DNA of 64,000 nucleotides, from NCBI RefSeq assembly GCF_954871325.1, contig NC_088776.1, forward strand, positions 49,928,569 to 49,992,568, written 5' to 3'. This DNA comes from Gordionus sp. m RMFG-2023. Taxonomy: Eukaryota; Nematomorpha; Gordioida; Chordodea; Parachordodidae. Position 1 is the first letter of the stretch, and each line of letters begins with the position of its first letter. The notes beneath the pieces are model-generated. The model searched no databases. It was not told where the DNA came from and saw only the letters and a list, made by a program, of their open reading frames with translations. A program made the position numbers and the translations under genes. Of the stretch, positions 11,801 through 26,800 are shown one piece after another.

Positions 11801-14800
11801 TTTGCCCTGGTTATAGTTTAATTTGTTGATATTAAAAGATTTATTTATAATAATAATACAAATAAAGACTTTTTTTAATAGTCGTGGTTTAATTTATTAT
11901 CGAAACTGATATCGGTTTAAAATTGTATCCTTAGGAGTCACCTTCACCAACTTTACGATAAAAAAATATCCTAAAATTAATTAAATGATTTTTTAATGTT
12001 CTTATATTGGTAACATTTTTTTTAATAGCGTTCCTGTAAAAATGATCAAAAATGGAATTCAAATTAGAGATAAAGAAAACCCAATGTTTAAGAGAAATAT
12101 TTGTTATTTTTTTTTATTTTTACACCTTTAGGACTTTATCAAGCAATAAAATATTTGGGCAAAACAATTAGTAAATTTATTTCGCGATTAAAGTAAACCC
12201 TACCGTTTTTTACAAAAAAAATTTCATTTTGATGATTATTTTTTTTTCTTCTACATTAAAACACCATTAAAAGGTGGTGAAATGCAAACAATTCTTTTTT
12301 AAGCAGTTTCCGATAAAGGTTATATGCTAATTTTTTTAAAATAAAACAATGATTCTATTATTAATTAATTGTGTTATTGGTTGACAAATTTCATCCGTTT
12401 TTTAACAATTTGAAAAAATAATTTGTCTTGTTTAGAATAAGATAAAAGGGAAAATAAATAATTTTACCGCGGTTCTAGAGAGAGTAGTGTATATTTTGTT
12501 CATGACGGATGTATTATCGTCCCTTATTCCGTTATTAGAGTGACTAGATAATTTAGCATTCTTATGATTGGAAAATTGCCTTGAATATGTAGGATTCACG
12601 ACATTGTCATTCGGTTCCGGCAAATCCCCCATGAACCTTAAAATCATGATCCAGACATCGAGAGCGGCTAGTATATCACCTATTTTTTGTTAAAAAATAA
12701 AATCGGTATTTTATTTATTTATTTCTTTCCTTCTTTCTTACCCATTTTAATTCTCTAATTCTTCTCACATTTATTCATAAAGAAAGCTGTATTTCAAAAC
12801 ATGCAGATGATTACAACAGGTATTTTTGAACATAACAATCACTAATTCAATGTAAGTGGGGGGGGGGCAAGAGAATTATATTTTGGTAGTCAAATATCCT
12901 GGTATTATTACACTACACAAACAATAATTGTTGATCCACGATAAACTTTTTTAAATAACGGATTCAATGTAATACTAATTTCCCAATTGAGCCAGGTATA
13001 TTTAAATTATTTATACAAATTAGTTAATAATTTTTCACTTATCTTCTTCTAAAAAATTCTTTCTATAATATTGTTGTTATTTTCAAAAATCAAATTATCA
13101 TTCGCTTAAAACTTTTGTCAGATGATCAAAAAACTCTGTGTACATTATTCTTTGTAGTAAAAATAATTAAAATAGTTATAACCTGGATTTTTGTGAGGTA
13201 ACAGGGGCTGCTTGAGCTCCCCTTTGATAAATGAATGGGTAACGTTACCCCGAAAATAGGTAGTGGCGAATTTTATGAATTTGTACTCGGATAGCTCGGC
13301 CTCGTCAAAGGAATTCAAATCAAAATCTTCGCAAAATATTTCGTCCGAATGGGTTTCTTGCTGTTTTTTGTGGTTCAAGAGAGCTTTTTGGCGAGATACC
13401 TCCAAGTCCTTAATATATTTGTTGTTTTTTGTTAAGCAATTTACTTAATAAATTACTTTTTTCATAAATAAAGAGGAAAAATGGACAGCCGATGTATGCT
13501 TCTATTTTTTTTCTTCTTCTATCGCTCCCTCCTTTCTTCCTTCCTTCCTACCTACCATTTAATTAATTAGCTTATACATTTTTTAAAAAATGAATGCAAA
13601 AATAATATTTTTTTAAAAAACGATTTTAAAACCTTAAAAGCCGTAGGAGCGGCCATGGAACTTTCGTCGCCAGAACGCCCCACTAATTTTTTGTTACTGC
13701 CAATGTGCTTGATATCGTTGATTCCCTTAATTTTTCCGTTGGCGCCATTATTAAAACTTTCACTATCATCTTCAGCCTCCAGATCCAAATCCCCGAAAAG
13801 TTCTTCGATCGTCGCTTGCTCGTCCATAGTCGAGTTTGTGGATTGAGAATTAAATTTCGCATTGGTTTTATTGTTGTTACAGTTATATTTCTTTGCGAGG
13901 ATATAGAGTATATGTTTGTGTCAAAAAAAAATTGTTCGTAGTTATTCCAGTTGCCTTTTACAAAAAACATCTATTATTTTAGTATAATTCGAGGGATAGT
14001 TTACATTTCCACTTTTTTTGTATAGAGCAAAACTTGTCTAATTGGGCTCATAATACTTAGGGCAACTCCCTAATTTGACGGAAGCTTGAAGTCCCAACCA
14101 AATTCCCATTGATTATAGAAAGTTAAATATTTTTTGATAAATTGGGCAACTATCTCAAAACGGTGCCCAAATTAAACAGGTTTTAATGTATTTACTTTAT
14201 ATCAGAGGCCTGTAAGCCCAGTTGGGGTTAAGTCAACACTGGCCTGGCGTGAATGTGAAAGTCTTAATTGGTAAAATTTGGAATTCTTTTCAAAAATTTT
14301 ATAAGTTACCACCTACCCCCAGGTTTTTTTAGCCCGATTGAGGCTATTTAAAAAGTTTTGATTTTCGCATGTCAATTTCAAAAAAAAAAAATAATTTTAA
14401 AATCTGGACCTACGGACCCTAAATTAGTAAGCTCTCTCAATTATTTATAAGTTATTAAATAAATGTTGGTAGTACTTATTTTTAGAAACTTTCAAGTTAT
14501 GAATTATTTGCGAAATATAATATTATATAAATTAATAAATCTATTTGAATTGTTCATACATTGTTGTCTTTATTATCGTGGTTATCTTTCCTAAATTTTT
14601 GAGGATTTTTAAGAGCAGCTTCGATTTTAATCCGAGTTTCCTTGCGTACCAGAAATCCTCTATATTATTTATTTTTGAATCATAATTATTTTAATATTCT
14701 CTACCAGATTACCCTACGTCCTAATTGAAGCGCATTTACGTTTGAGTTTCGCTCAACCGCTTATGGGGACCTTTTCAATAAAATGTGTATATGATGCTTA

Positions 14801-17800
14801 CTCATAAAAAAAATAAAATTTAATTAATTTGAAATTATGTTAGAAGGATTTTAGTGTACTTTAATGATACTGAAAAATATGCTACACATATATACTTGCA
14901 TTTTAATTATATTTCAATTTTTACATAATTTTATCATGATGGATGTGTAAAGGGAACAAGTTTGCTTAATTACTTATTGTTTTTTTTTTGTTTAAAAAAA
15001 ATAAATATTACTTTATATCCGTAAAACTCTGTACCGTTTATAAAAAATATATATTCTGAGTTTTCTCGATGTATTTAGTGTGCTTTTGATGTTTCCAAAC
15101 TCAGCAACCCTAAACCGAGAAACTCTAAGGACAGCTTCAAACTCCCAACTTTATTAGAAACAGCCTTATATAGGTACACCATAGCTACATATTTATATCA
15201 ACCATGAATCAAAACCCTTCGACACTCGATATTTAATTGAACCCAAATCAGAACCCTTTTTCACATTTAGGGTTCAAGGTTCATTAAAAAAATTCATTAA
15301 ACTTTTATTAATTTTAAAAAATATATTAAAAATAATTTAAAATATATAAAGCATGTAAATTATTTAAAACATAAAATATGACCTTTTTAAAATTTATTTT
15401 TAAAATAAAAACATTATTGTATCTTTTTTTAAGTTGTATTTTTTTTAATTATCGAATAGTCTGTAGATATAAATATTCCTATATTTAAAGATAATTTTCC
15501 AATCAATAAACTAAGCATTTTTAAAAAATAAACCTGCACAAGGCCTGAAGATTGATCATAAAATGTTGAGTCGCCAGGAATTCGTTCCTCAATCTCCGGG
15601 CTTTGATCAAGGCTTCGAGTCGGGAAAATCCAATCAACATTGTCAAGAATTTTCTTCTCTCAAGCCTCCCTTTCCAGTATTTTTGTATGACTAGAGTTGC
15701 TCTGAGCGTATTAATGTAGCGTCTCCGGGCTATCCACCCTCTGACACCCTTTTGGATGAGTATTATTTTTTGCGTTAGCGCCCTTTCCCTGGCTTGTTCT
15801 AGGAATAAATCGTGGCAGTCCTATTTTAAAGGATAAGATTATCAGATGAAACAAACTCATTTTAAGATATGTATGCAGCATCTATATGACAGGATATTCA
15901 CAGGATGCTAACTCCCTCAAAATATATACCTATCCCCTAAAAATATTTTGCCGTCTTCGGGACATTATGAATTATACGTTCCAACTATGTAAAAGTGAAT
16001 GTAAATTATTTAGAATAAACCCCCTCATATACTTTAAATGCAATGCATTATGAGCTTGCTGAGAGATTTAAAACCCTTTTATATTACATTTGAAAAGATA
16101 GCAATAAATTATTCGGAAATAAGTTTTATTTGAAAATTAATGGCTGATTGTATGCAATATTTTGGTCAATGTTTAGCAATATCATTGTTTTAATAATAGG
16201 TCTATAAAAAAGTATTAAATAATTTTTTACAGAAATATATTTTGCTTAATTTCATCTAAAAATTTAATAGACAACCCCCCCCCCCCCCCAATAAATTATA
16301 ATCAGCTCTAGCTTACCCCCATTAAATGTCTATCCCCCACTTTAAAAAATTGGAAGTAAACTGCCACCTACCCCGCTCATGTGAACGCTGTACATATGTG
16401 TGATATAAATAATAGAAAGAATTGAACTGTAATAGGGGAGAAAATATTCTTTTTAAAATAAAATATAATTTTAACTTTTAAAAAGACTTTGGCATGCCCT
16501 ATCTGAAAATCGGCCTTGTTGCCCAAAACATTGCTACAAATGATGTTAACCGCCTTCCTGAAATCTATCTGAGACTCTATTAGTTTAGTATTTCGGGTTT
16601 TGTCTTTGCTATTATTGTATATGGTGATTCCCGCCGAACGCAAGACGTAAACAGGGATTGAATGCTTGTAGCGATCGTAAAAATCTACGAAAGCGTGCCT
16701 TATGGGGTAACCGTTCCTCCTTATCCTGATAGTTTCCATCATGCCCGAATATCGAAGTTGTTTTATGACTAATTGCCGATCGAATATCTGATGTGATTTA
16801 TTTTTTCATTACGATTTATTTCTAGTCGTAAAAAAACAGGGGGATTCTAGTAGGTATACTTATATTAATTCAATGAAAAATGTGAATGTAATAGCTGAGA
16901 TGTTTTACAAAAAAAGTCAGAAATTTCGTTAATATGGAGCGCATAGGGGCTCAAGCTTCCTTAAAACTTTGGAAACCCCCCCCCCCTTAAAAATATTGAT
17001 TTTTTTAGATATGGTTTTTTTTCTTGGCATATTTTAGGTTGAATTATTGTTTTGAGTTAATTTTAAATATAATATTTGTTTTTTACTCATTTTAGATAGA
17101 ATTATCTTTTTTTTTGTTAATGTTAGAAATTCTAAAAAAATATATAAACCCCCCTCCCCTTCTCAAGTTGAAAAAGCTAGCGATGCCATTGAAAAAAATC
17201 ATGTAAATACTAGATATATAATATAGAAGAAAGAAAAATATTATTTAATTCTTGATAATAGTATATGCTACACCTAGAATGACGGTTCGTATCATTTAAT
17301 ACAAATCAGTTGATAATAAGCCATTTTGCTTTCCTGTAAATAATGTATTTAAAATATATATTGAACTTATAAAAAAATGATTCATAGTTTAATTTATTTG
17401 TTTTTTTATAAGGGAAACCAAAATGGCGTCTCACCAGCTAATTTGTAACAAAGCGATTCAAAAGAATTTCAACAAATTAATCGTCTATAAAGTATAAATA
17501 ACCCAAAGGGAATTATACTATAATTTATATAAAGGAGGGGGGGGGGTGAAAATAATATAGTTTAGCTATCTTCGTTGTTTGAAAATGTAATTTATTGAAT
17601 AATAATAACGTATTAATTTTAGAAAGTAGCGAATCAGACATATGCTAGTTAGTTTGTACATTCAAATTAAATAAAAGTAAAAATATTTGAGTGATGATGC
17701 ATATTAAACATTATTGATTTTTTATGTGTTTTATTAATATTAGATAGCGTTGCAATTTTATCCTTACCTATAAAAAAATTTGATGATTTTGAGAAGTATG

Positions 17801-20800
17801 AGATAAATTTTGGTCATTGTTTAGAAAGTGGTCTAACGTAATATATCATTACTCAAAATATTCAATTTTTATATTTGAATACCTCTCCATTTCCATTTCT
17901 AAAAATAGTAAATTTGCTTACAAATTGAAGCGATTTAGTTTTGCGTTTTATTTAAAATAAAGCATTTTATACTTGTAACATGAAAATTGATGAACGTTTA
18001 ATTTTGAATAAAAAGGTAAAATAGTTTGGCATTTAAGTTTTTTTAATATAATTTTTTCTCATATTTTAAAAAATGCCAATTAAATTAAACAAAGAAGCGT
18101 TTTATGGAAAAATGTAACGTTAAACGATTCTGAATTTGAGCACTTATTAACTTAAGTAAACATGGCTTGTCATTATTCATTCTTTGAAAACTAAACTGAC
18201 CCCTGGCTTTTTGTCGTCATTAGGCTTGACGCAACGTATAAAAAATGGTTGACATGTTTCCAGCGTTTTCATGAGCAGATCTAAGGAACGCTTGAATTGT
18301 AGGCCTAGGGTAGGCGATTTTTTTCTTGTCTCCGGACCCTTTACAGATAAGAAATTATATTTGTAATCGGATAAAATAATGATTTATTATCTGAAAAGTA
18401 CAAGCTTCATTAAGTATCTCAGGATTATTTTTTTTGCAATTTGAGCCATGAAATTGCTAAATTAAAGCATTTCCTCGGTCTATTGTGCTCATCTATCCTT
18501 CCTATATCTTTTCACACCTCTTGAAATAAAGATAAGGTTTCACTTAAATCAATTTTAAAAAAATTACAAGCATCTTCTCTTTCTGGAAAAGGGAATGCAG
18601 AAATTTATTGTTAGTGCTATAGATGAGACTAAGCAGATCGGCGCTAAACGTATCCCGATTCTTTTCTATGAAACCTTTTGTTATTAAAATAAATAAATAT
18701 TATTTTATATAAAATTATTAAAAACCTAAAATTAACCAAAAAGAGTACACTGAGAGAAAATATTTGCGATTAATCGACCAAAATGTTCCCAACTTTTAAA
18801 TTAGGAACGAGACTGATCTTATCTAAGCAAATAATTTAGAGGTTAGCATCTCAATTAAAAAAGTCACTACTCAATAGTTATCAAGAATATAGTAAGCCGC
18901 TGGCAGTTATTCATCGAAAAACCATGTATAAAAAACACACACAATATGACTAAATATTGGTTAAAAAAGGGAGGTGACAGAGCGGAAAATATTATAGCAA
19001 CCTCTGATATCGTAATAAACTCGGCCCGCAAAATGATTAATGCCAAAATGCTTAGCGGAAGCGTGGCCCCTCGTTTTGATGTAAGAATTGTGGGAAGCGT
19101 GAGTATGGTTGAGTTTGTCTAACAAGGTTATGTCGGTACCTTTGGGAAACCTGCTTTCCTCGTCGATCAAGCTGACCAAATGAAGGGGCTTACCAGCTAT
19201 CAGGTCAAGTGTTTCTTGATTATCTACGAAGTCTATATGCTGCCAATTTATGCCCTCAGAGTTGTACTCTTCCTGTACAACCGTCAAATATGATTTCCCG
19301 AGAAATTTAGGAGAAATAAAATATTTATACAACATTAATACAATAAAAAATGTTTGCTATTATTAGGCATTTGTCATAAAGCTGTGTCCAAAATGTCATA
19401 ATTAAATTCACAAACTTTCGAAACTTTAATGAAAATAAATAAGCTTTTTTAAATTTAAAAATAAGACATATCAAAAACATAATTCTAGAAAATTTCAAAA
19501 ATTCAACAACAAATTTTAAAATTTGAGAAAGGTTTGAAACTTTTCGAATTTTTTAAAAATTACTTCATACCGAGTTTGAGGAATTAATTTAAAAAAATTG
19601 AATAAATAATAATAGAACTTGTTCAAGCTTGAATATATGTCGTATAAAAAATTGCTGCAAATTTTCGTTGGCGTAATTGATGCAAAATTGTTCGAAACTA
19701 TATAATATTTTTCAAAAATAAATGCATTTTGATATTTAAAAAATATGATTAATCCGTTCACGACTAGTCTAACTTTATTAAGGAATTGTAACTGTATGTC
19801 TAGATATCATATGATGTGGGGGAGAGGGGGAAGGGGGGTATCATGATTCGTTATTTTTAAAAAAAGACCTTGGTTACCTGTTAAAGTGGAAATTTTCGAA
19901 TCCAAAAATATCTAAGACTCCGAGGTTTGAGGAATCTTCGTTTATGCCATTCCGACATATGGTCCCGTTATAGCCATTGGTCAGGTTTGTTTTTGAGTTG
20001 TGATTGCTGAAGAAATACGTGCTGCTCATATCCGGGTTTACTGGTATTTTAAATTTAAAATAGTTTTTGATTATTCTTTTTGAACATATACGTATAAGAT
20101 TATAATTTTTTTTAATTAATAATTTTAAATATTGTGTGATAGTTTACTTTTATAAAAATTTAAGAGGGAGGGGAGGGGGGGGGGTAAGAAAATCTAATTT
20201 TTGTTTTTGAATTATATTTAAATAAATTTATATAAACCTTTATTTAATTTTTTTTCTTATTACAAATATTTCTTTTGCCATCTTTTTTATTCTTGCCCGC
20301 ATGAAGCAAATCTTCCTTTCTTTCTCAACCCCAAAAACAAAATTTAAAGTATAATATAATAAATAATAAAATCTAAACTAAAAAACAGAAGAAAAACAAT
20401 CATGTATAATTTTATAAGCCTTTGAAAATAATATAGAATATAAAATGGATTCGCACTTTTTCCGGAGGAGTTGTCATTGTGATGGGGAGCCTTTATAGCG
20501 CAATTAATTTTCTCCACTATCCAAACAAACAACTTTCCGTATATACCCTTGCAGAAGGCATCCCTAACGTCCATGGACCGCTCAGCCCCTAGAGTGGATA
20601 TAACCGTCTCCCCGCCAGTTATCAAGGTTTTGGTTGTTAAGGCCCGATTAAGGTCGGAAGGCTTGACCTGCGCATTTTTTTTAACAATTTATATAATATA
20701 CGTTGATAATGTATATTTGTTAAAATTTATTGGTCGCTGTCGGCATTCTTAAGATTAACTTTTTTGGGTTAGACTTTTTTTTAAAATATATATAACATAA

Positions 20801-23800
20801 ATTTTCATTCTCTTTCTGTCTCATCCATTTTTAAAAGCTTTTTAACCCGAATCGATTGTCTAGATATGGTAAATTTTTAAATTTGAGATTTTGATAACCT
20901 TTCTCTCTGATTTTACTATCATACAAGGGATAAATTTTTTTAAAGTGGAATTATAATATAAGTAGACGTAATTTATCAATTATTATTTTTATTTCTAAAA
21001 ACCGAGAAAGCTGCAAGAATGAATATTTTTTTTTTAAAAAAAAATATAATTTTGATGGTAAAAGGTTAATAATTTGACTAAAATATATATATACCATTAA
21101 AAGTTTAGCCAAAGGTTCCAGCGTGCTTGGATTGGCTATTTCACTAGCGTCCAAGTTTTTTATGGTAGTTCCTTATAAATAAAATATATATTGTAAAAAA
21201 CTTAAAAATTTCGATTTGATTATATATTTTTTTAAATGAAGGTGAAGGTTCAAGTTCCCAATCAACTCTTAGGTGCCTAATTTTAAAAATTGATATAGAA
21301 CATAATTTCGTTAGTCACTTTATACAAGTCGAACGACTTTAATAAGGTCTCATAAAATAGAATTAATGTTGTTAAAAACCGATTTGGGTATAATATTTAA
21401 GCCTCGAGATATAGCAAATAGAGATCAAACCTTTCTGCCACCTACGAGTAAAATCTCTAAGCTCACTTTATATTTTGGCCAATATCTTTATCAGGTTGGC
21501 CGTCTTTAACGTGGAACAAATACGTCATAATCATCCGGTATGCCTAATTTCTTATTAGGTGGTATCCTTCTATTATATATATAATCCCATCGTATTTCAT
21601 ATATTTCGATATATTAAAATTTAAAATGTTTGAAAAAAAATTTTTTTGTTCAATAAGGAGTATACAATAGCGAGGTGATTAACGAGTCTTAGACCATTAG
21701 AAACCTTTATAAAAAAATCCTCGCCACCCGTCACTCTCTTCCAAATAGAAAAAAACAAAACAAATTCATTTATTTTTTTTTATTAAAGCAAGAAGAAAAA
21801 TAGAAACCTTTATAATTCAAATTTCCGAGGTGCAAAATGATGGCCAGTAACTGAAAAATATTGTATATTTCATCTTCCCCGAACAGCAAGACTTTCATGG
21901 CCGATAAGATATTTAGATATTCTGCTGAATCCTGTCTACCCTCGCATACTAAGGATCCACCTCCCTTCCACAGAAGTAAAGTTGACAAAAAAAAAAGTTG
22001 TATAATAAATATATCAATTTAATAATCCCCCCTATCCTTATTGCATTGCTAAGTTGCATCTGGTCCACTCCTAATACACAGTTTTTTCAATGTCTCACCC
22101 AAGTTTTTGATGATTGAAATTTTAAAATCCCCCCCCCCCTCCCATCATCCTATTAAATTACGATAATTTAACATCGCGATATTTTGAATAAACAAAAAAA
22201 GACTTCGCAAGATTTTAGCCGAATAAATATTACCAAAGCATCTAGATATTGCCAAACCTCTTTCTAGCATTTGACGAAATATCGAAAATTAGGTAATATT
22301 TGTTTGGCCAAATCTTAATTTAGCCTTTTTCTACAAATTGGTTAAAACGAGGTTTTAAACAACACTCTCAACTAATGGGATACTAAAGCAAAATCCTCAG
22401 AGTTCAAGAATTAATATCCATAAAAATAATTAATTATATCAAACGAATCATGTCATACTTGTGTAAGATAGAAGTAATTGGAAGGCTTGGATAAGTAAAG
22501 TTTGCGTTTCTCGTCCTCCGACATTCCTGCAAGCATGCAATAGAAAACGTGGTAGTTCCTCTCGTCTTGAGCCTTTTTAATGCGTGAGTAAATAATTATT
22601 CAAATAATGGAATATACATCGTAAATAATAAAAAAAATTGCTTGGAGTTTGTATTTTCTTAAATGTTAGGATAGTTTTACTGTATAGCAATAATTTTGGC
22701 CAAGTAGGGGGTTTTTTCTTCAATCTATTCCTTCCCTTCCAATCCCTCCTTCGGGCATTTCCTGACAGAATGTTTTTTCAAAGCGGTTTTTGGGTAATAT
22801 TACCAGCGATATTTTTTTTATTTCCAAACAAATGATACTAACTTGACAAATTAATTTTTTTATATAATATAATATTATCTAAAAAAAACAATCCATATTC
22901 CCATTTTTTTAATCGTAAATGGTAAACAAACTGGTTTGATTTTAATATAACGATTAAACGATTAAACGATTAAATGGCGTCTTGAAATGGGGCTCCGGAG
23001 TTGTTTTTTTTTCAAAATAATTAAAAAAAATTAATTAGACAAGTTATGTTAGGAAATAAATATTGCTTGTAACATTACCAAAAAATCGTTTTGGAAAATA
23101 TTCTATCTGGAAATGGTCTTCTCCTTCCTTCCTTCCTTCCTTCCTTCCTTCCTTCCTTCCTTCCTTCCTTCCTTCCTTCCTTCCTTCCTTCCTTCCTTCC
23201 TTCCTTCCTTCCTTCCTTCCTTCCTTCCTTCCTTCCTTCCTTCCTTCCTTCCTTCCTTCCTTCCTTCCTTCCTTCCTTCCTTCCTTCCTTCCTTCCTTCC
23301 TTCCTTTCTTCCATATTAGAAAGATGTAAAATAAATAAATATTTAAACTTGATGAACTATCCGTGACTTTTCCAGCAAGTATTGTTCTATCTTAGCCCCT
23401 TCTATGCTGCCCGTTTTGTTAAATTGAATATCAATATATTTCCCGAATCGACTAGAGTTATCATTGCGAATAGTTTTGGCGTTACCGAATGCTTTATTAT
23501 AGTTTTTTAATATTTTGATTCCAAATTTTAATAGGAAATTATTAAAACAATTTGAATTTCTCTTACCTAATATATTTTTGAAATGATGGATATATTATAC
23601 ATTTTCTGTTCTCAAAAAAAGCATCAGTGGGTTCCGAATTTTTAGGCTTATATAAAACACCAATTACCATATATTCTAAATGATATTAACAAATAAGATT
23701 GTTATTTTTGTAATGGTGCAATAGCTCAAGAGTTAAAAATTAAGATGTAGCAGTAACAGATTCGAACAAGCTTGGGACAAATTTAAATATTACTCTTTGT

Positions 23801-26800
23801 CGAAACGAGTTGGTCACGATTTATTGATGGTTTATTTTATAAGCCCAATTTTTGTTATTTCGGTAGCACCAATAGCTTTTATCATTTTATGTGTGTTAAA
23901 ACGTCAATGTTTTGATTAAGACGTGCTCGATAATAAATCAAATTTTTTGAAAAATGTTTTGCCCAAATATAAAAAATATGTTAGGACGTGCTCGCATTAT
24001 AAATTAAATATCCGGTTTTGCTATTGAACGTTTTCCAGATTTTAAGTAACTTTTTTCTGATTTCTGATCTCTCGAAAGGAGGAGTTTATTATTTTTTTAA
24101 ATTATACCTTCTAAAATAGGATTGGATTCCAAGATTTGTTGTTCGATCCAGGAATGTTGGCCGCTGATAGCGGCTAGAAATTGCAATACTATTTTGGTGC
24201 TCTCCGTTTTGCCGGCTCCACTTTCCCCGCTTTAATTTTTGTTACATTAATATTATTTTTTTCGAATGAAAATAAAAAATAATTACTTATAATACTATTT
24301 TAAGGATTTCTAAAATAAAAATTCTACACCAAATTAGAAAATGGACAGAAATAAAGAAATAAATATCAGGAAGAAAATCCAAAAAAACCCACCTAATTAT
24401 GATGCATTGATTTCCAACACGGAATAGGCTGGAATAGGCATTGTCAGCTATAGCGAATATATGTGGAGGCAGTTCTCCTATTTTCTTTTTCCTATACATT
24501 TTAACGTGCTCGGGGGTGTAGACTGGTAAAACTTCGTAAGGGTTAACGGCAACTAAGATAGACCCAGTGTAAGTCTATGCGAAAAAATAAATAATAATTA
24601 TCTAAATATTTCTTTTTTTACCTTCACTTTTATTTATTTATTCTTCTTTCTTAATTTTTATTATTCGATAAAGAGTATCAACCAATTTTCAATTCAAGAA
24701 TGAATAATACTTTTTTTTTCTCTTTATATTAAGGAATCATATATTATGAACATGAACATAACTTTAAATAAAAGTAATTCCAATTAAAAAATACCGCTAT
24801 TTAGATGTACAATAAATATTAAAGGCTATAAGCAACTTACGTAGATAAAGCCTTCTTGATATCGAATCAATAAATTCCGCAATATACCAGCCTCGTGCAA
24901 ATCACCCAAGCTTATCATATCTTCCACGCCTTGAACTGATGTCGAGTGCATAACCCTTATTTTTCTATTCGGTCCTACGTAGTATTCCTATAAAAAAAAT
25001 ATGTTTTCATAATTTCATTCTTTAATAAATCCAATTTTATTTTAAAGAATGATAATATAAAAAGGTTTGGTTATGGCAGGTTTAAACTCGGCTTTTTCAT
25101 TTATTATATCGGAAAATTAATAGACGAGAAAATAAATATGTGAGTTTTATATAATGACAAGACAGGATATTGATTGATCCGATTAAACCATAATTTAATT
25201 TTTGTTATTGATTAAAATATTATAGCTATAGGTATTTATTCTTCTACTGTTAATATATTTAAACCTGGCCTTCGTCATCTTGGACTAAGTACCTGCTCCC
25301 TTCTGCAGATTTAACCCTAGCACCAACAGGAACCGAGTACTCGCTTTCTTTTTCCGGAATAATCCAGATGTATTCGTTCTATAACAAAAAAAAACATTCG
25401 AGAATTGTTAATAATAATCTTTAAAATTATTGGGTAATGTAATGGCTTAAGTCTTATTAGGTACAATCCTTAAGCTCGTGTCTGAAGAAAATCCGCTAAG
25501 CATTGAGGCGAATATTGATTTATCATGCTTTCTTCAAATTTGAACTATATTTTCAAGAAAAAAATCTGAGGTCTAGGTGATCGTTTTTGGGCCTAAGACA
25601 GCTAACATAACCCAAAAATAGAGCAAATGCTCAACTACAATTTACAAATAATTATAAGTTTGGGTATCGCAAAGGGGAATTTACGAGAAAAAAAATTTCA
25701 ACTAGAATTTAAAGTAGTCCTCAATCCTGATTCAAAAACGGCAAATCTAATAATAAATTATTTGGGTTTGATTGATTTATAATTCGAATAATTTACTATT
25801 CGTAAGGAATAATAAAATTTACTATTCGTATTCGATTCATATTCGTTTTTGACATGTCTAATTTTCAATGATGCTGATAGCAAATTTTGTAAAGGTATAG
25901 CCATTGACTAAGTAGTCATTCGTATTTTATCTTGTAAAAAGTATCATTCTAGAACTTCAAATGTATCGTTTTAAACCCGCAAATCGAGCCTATTTTACCA
26001 GACCGAGCGGGGCCAATTAATTTTTTAAATTTGTCCCAATTCAAATATTCGGCCCAAATTTTTTAATTCGAAGGTCAGTCTGATTTCGCGCAAACTATTA
26101 TCACTAGAAATAAGTTGGTTCATTGAAATAAGATCGGAGTCCGATCAGAAAAAAAATTTTTAAATATGGTTTTTCTTTCTTTTTTCCTTTAAAGAGAATT
26201 GTAGGTGCTCATGGAAATTAGAAATTGTTGATTTTTTTTCTTAGAAAAAAAGATTTTGTAAAAGCATTAGGAGAAAAAATTTATTTTATCGAGGTTCCCT
26301 GAATTCGGCCCAAGTATTTTTTCATATTTAGATTTTTCAGAGACTTACAAAATCTACCCGAAATCCGACCCGGTACCCGTACCGTAAAATGGTATGATTT
26401 TAATTTTCTAAAAAACAATAATAAATCACATTATGATAATTCATTCATTCGTTTCTTGTACTTTGAATCTCCTAGTGTTGTTAAAGGGCTCGATTTCGCC
26501 AATTTTAGATTAAGATTTTAGCCAAAATAATATTACGGAAGCCTCAAGATTTCGTTAATAGATATTTCAAACCTTTCTGCCATCTATGAGCAAAATCTCC
26601 AGGCTTGCGTAATAGTTTTGATAAAATCCGGAGAGAGGGATTAGACTTACCTGTGTAGGTCTCTGCTATTTTTTATTAAAAAGGAACTAAATAACTAAAT
26701 CATAGCAAATCAAATCTCACCAATAAAAGGTAGTGTTGTTATAAACGGCTCAATTTGAGCCGATTATTAAAAATGGCTAACTCAATATTTCATCCAGAAA

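Noticed and set aside
23063-23366. Open frames of FLPS / EGRK repeats on both strands
   Set aside because: They follow mechanically from the (TTCC)n array and are not genes.
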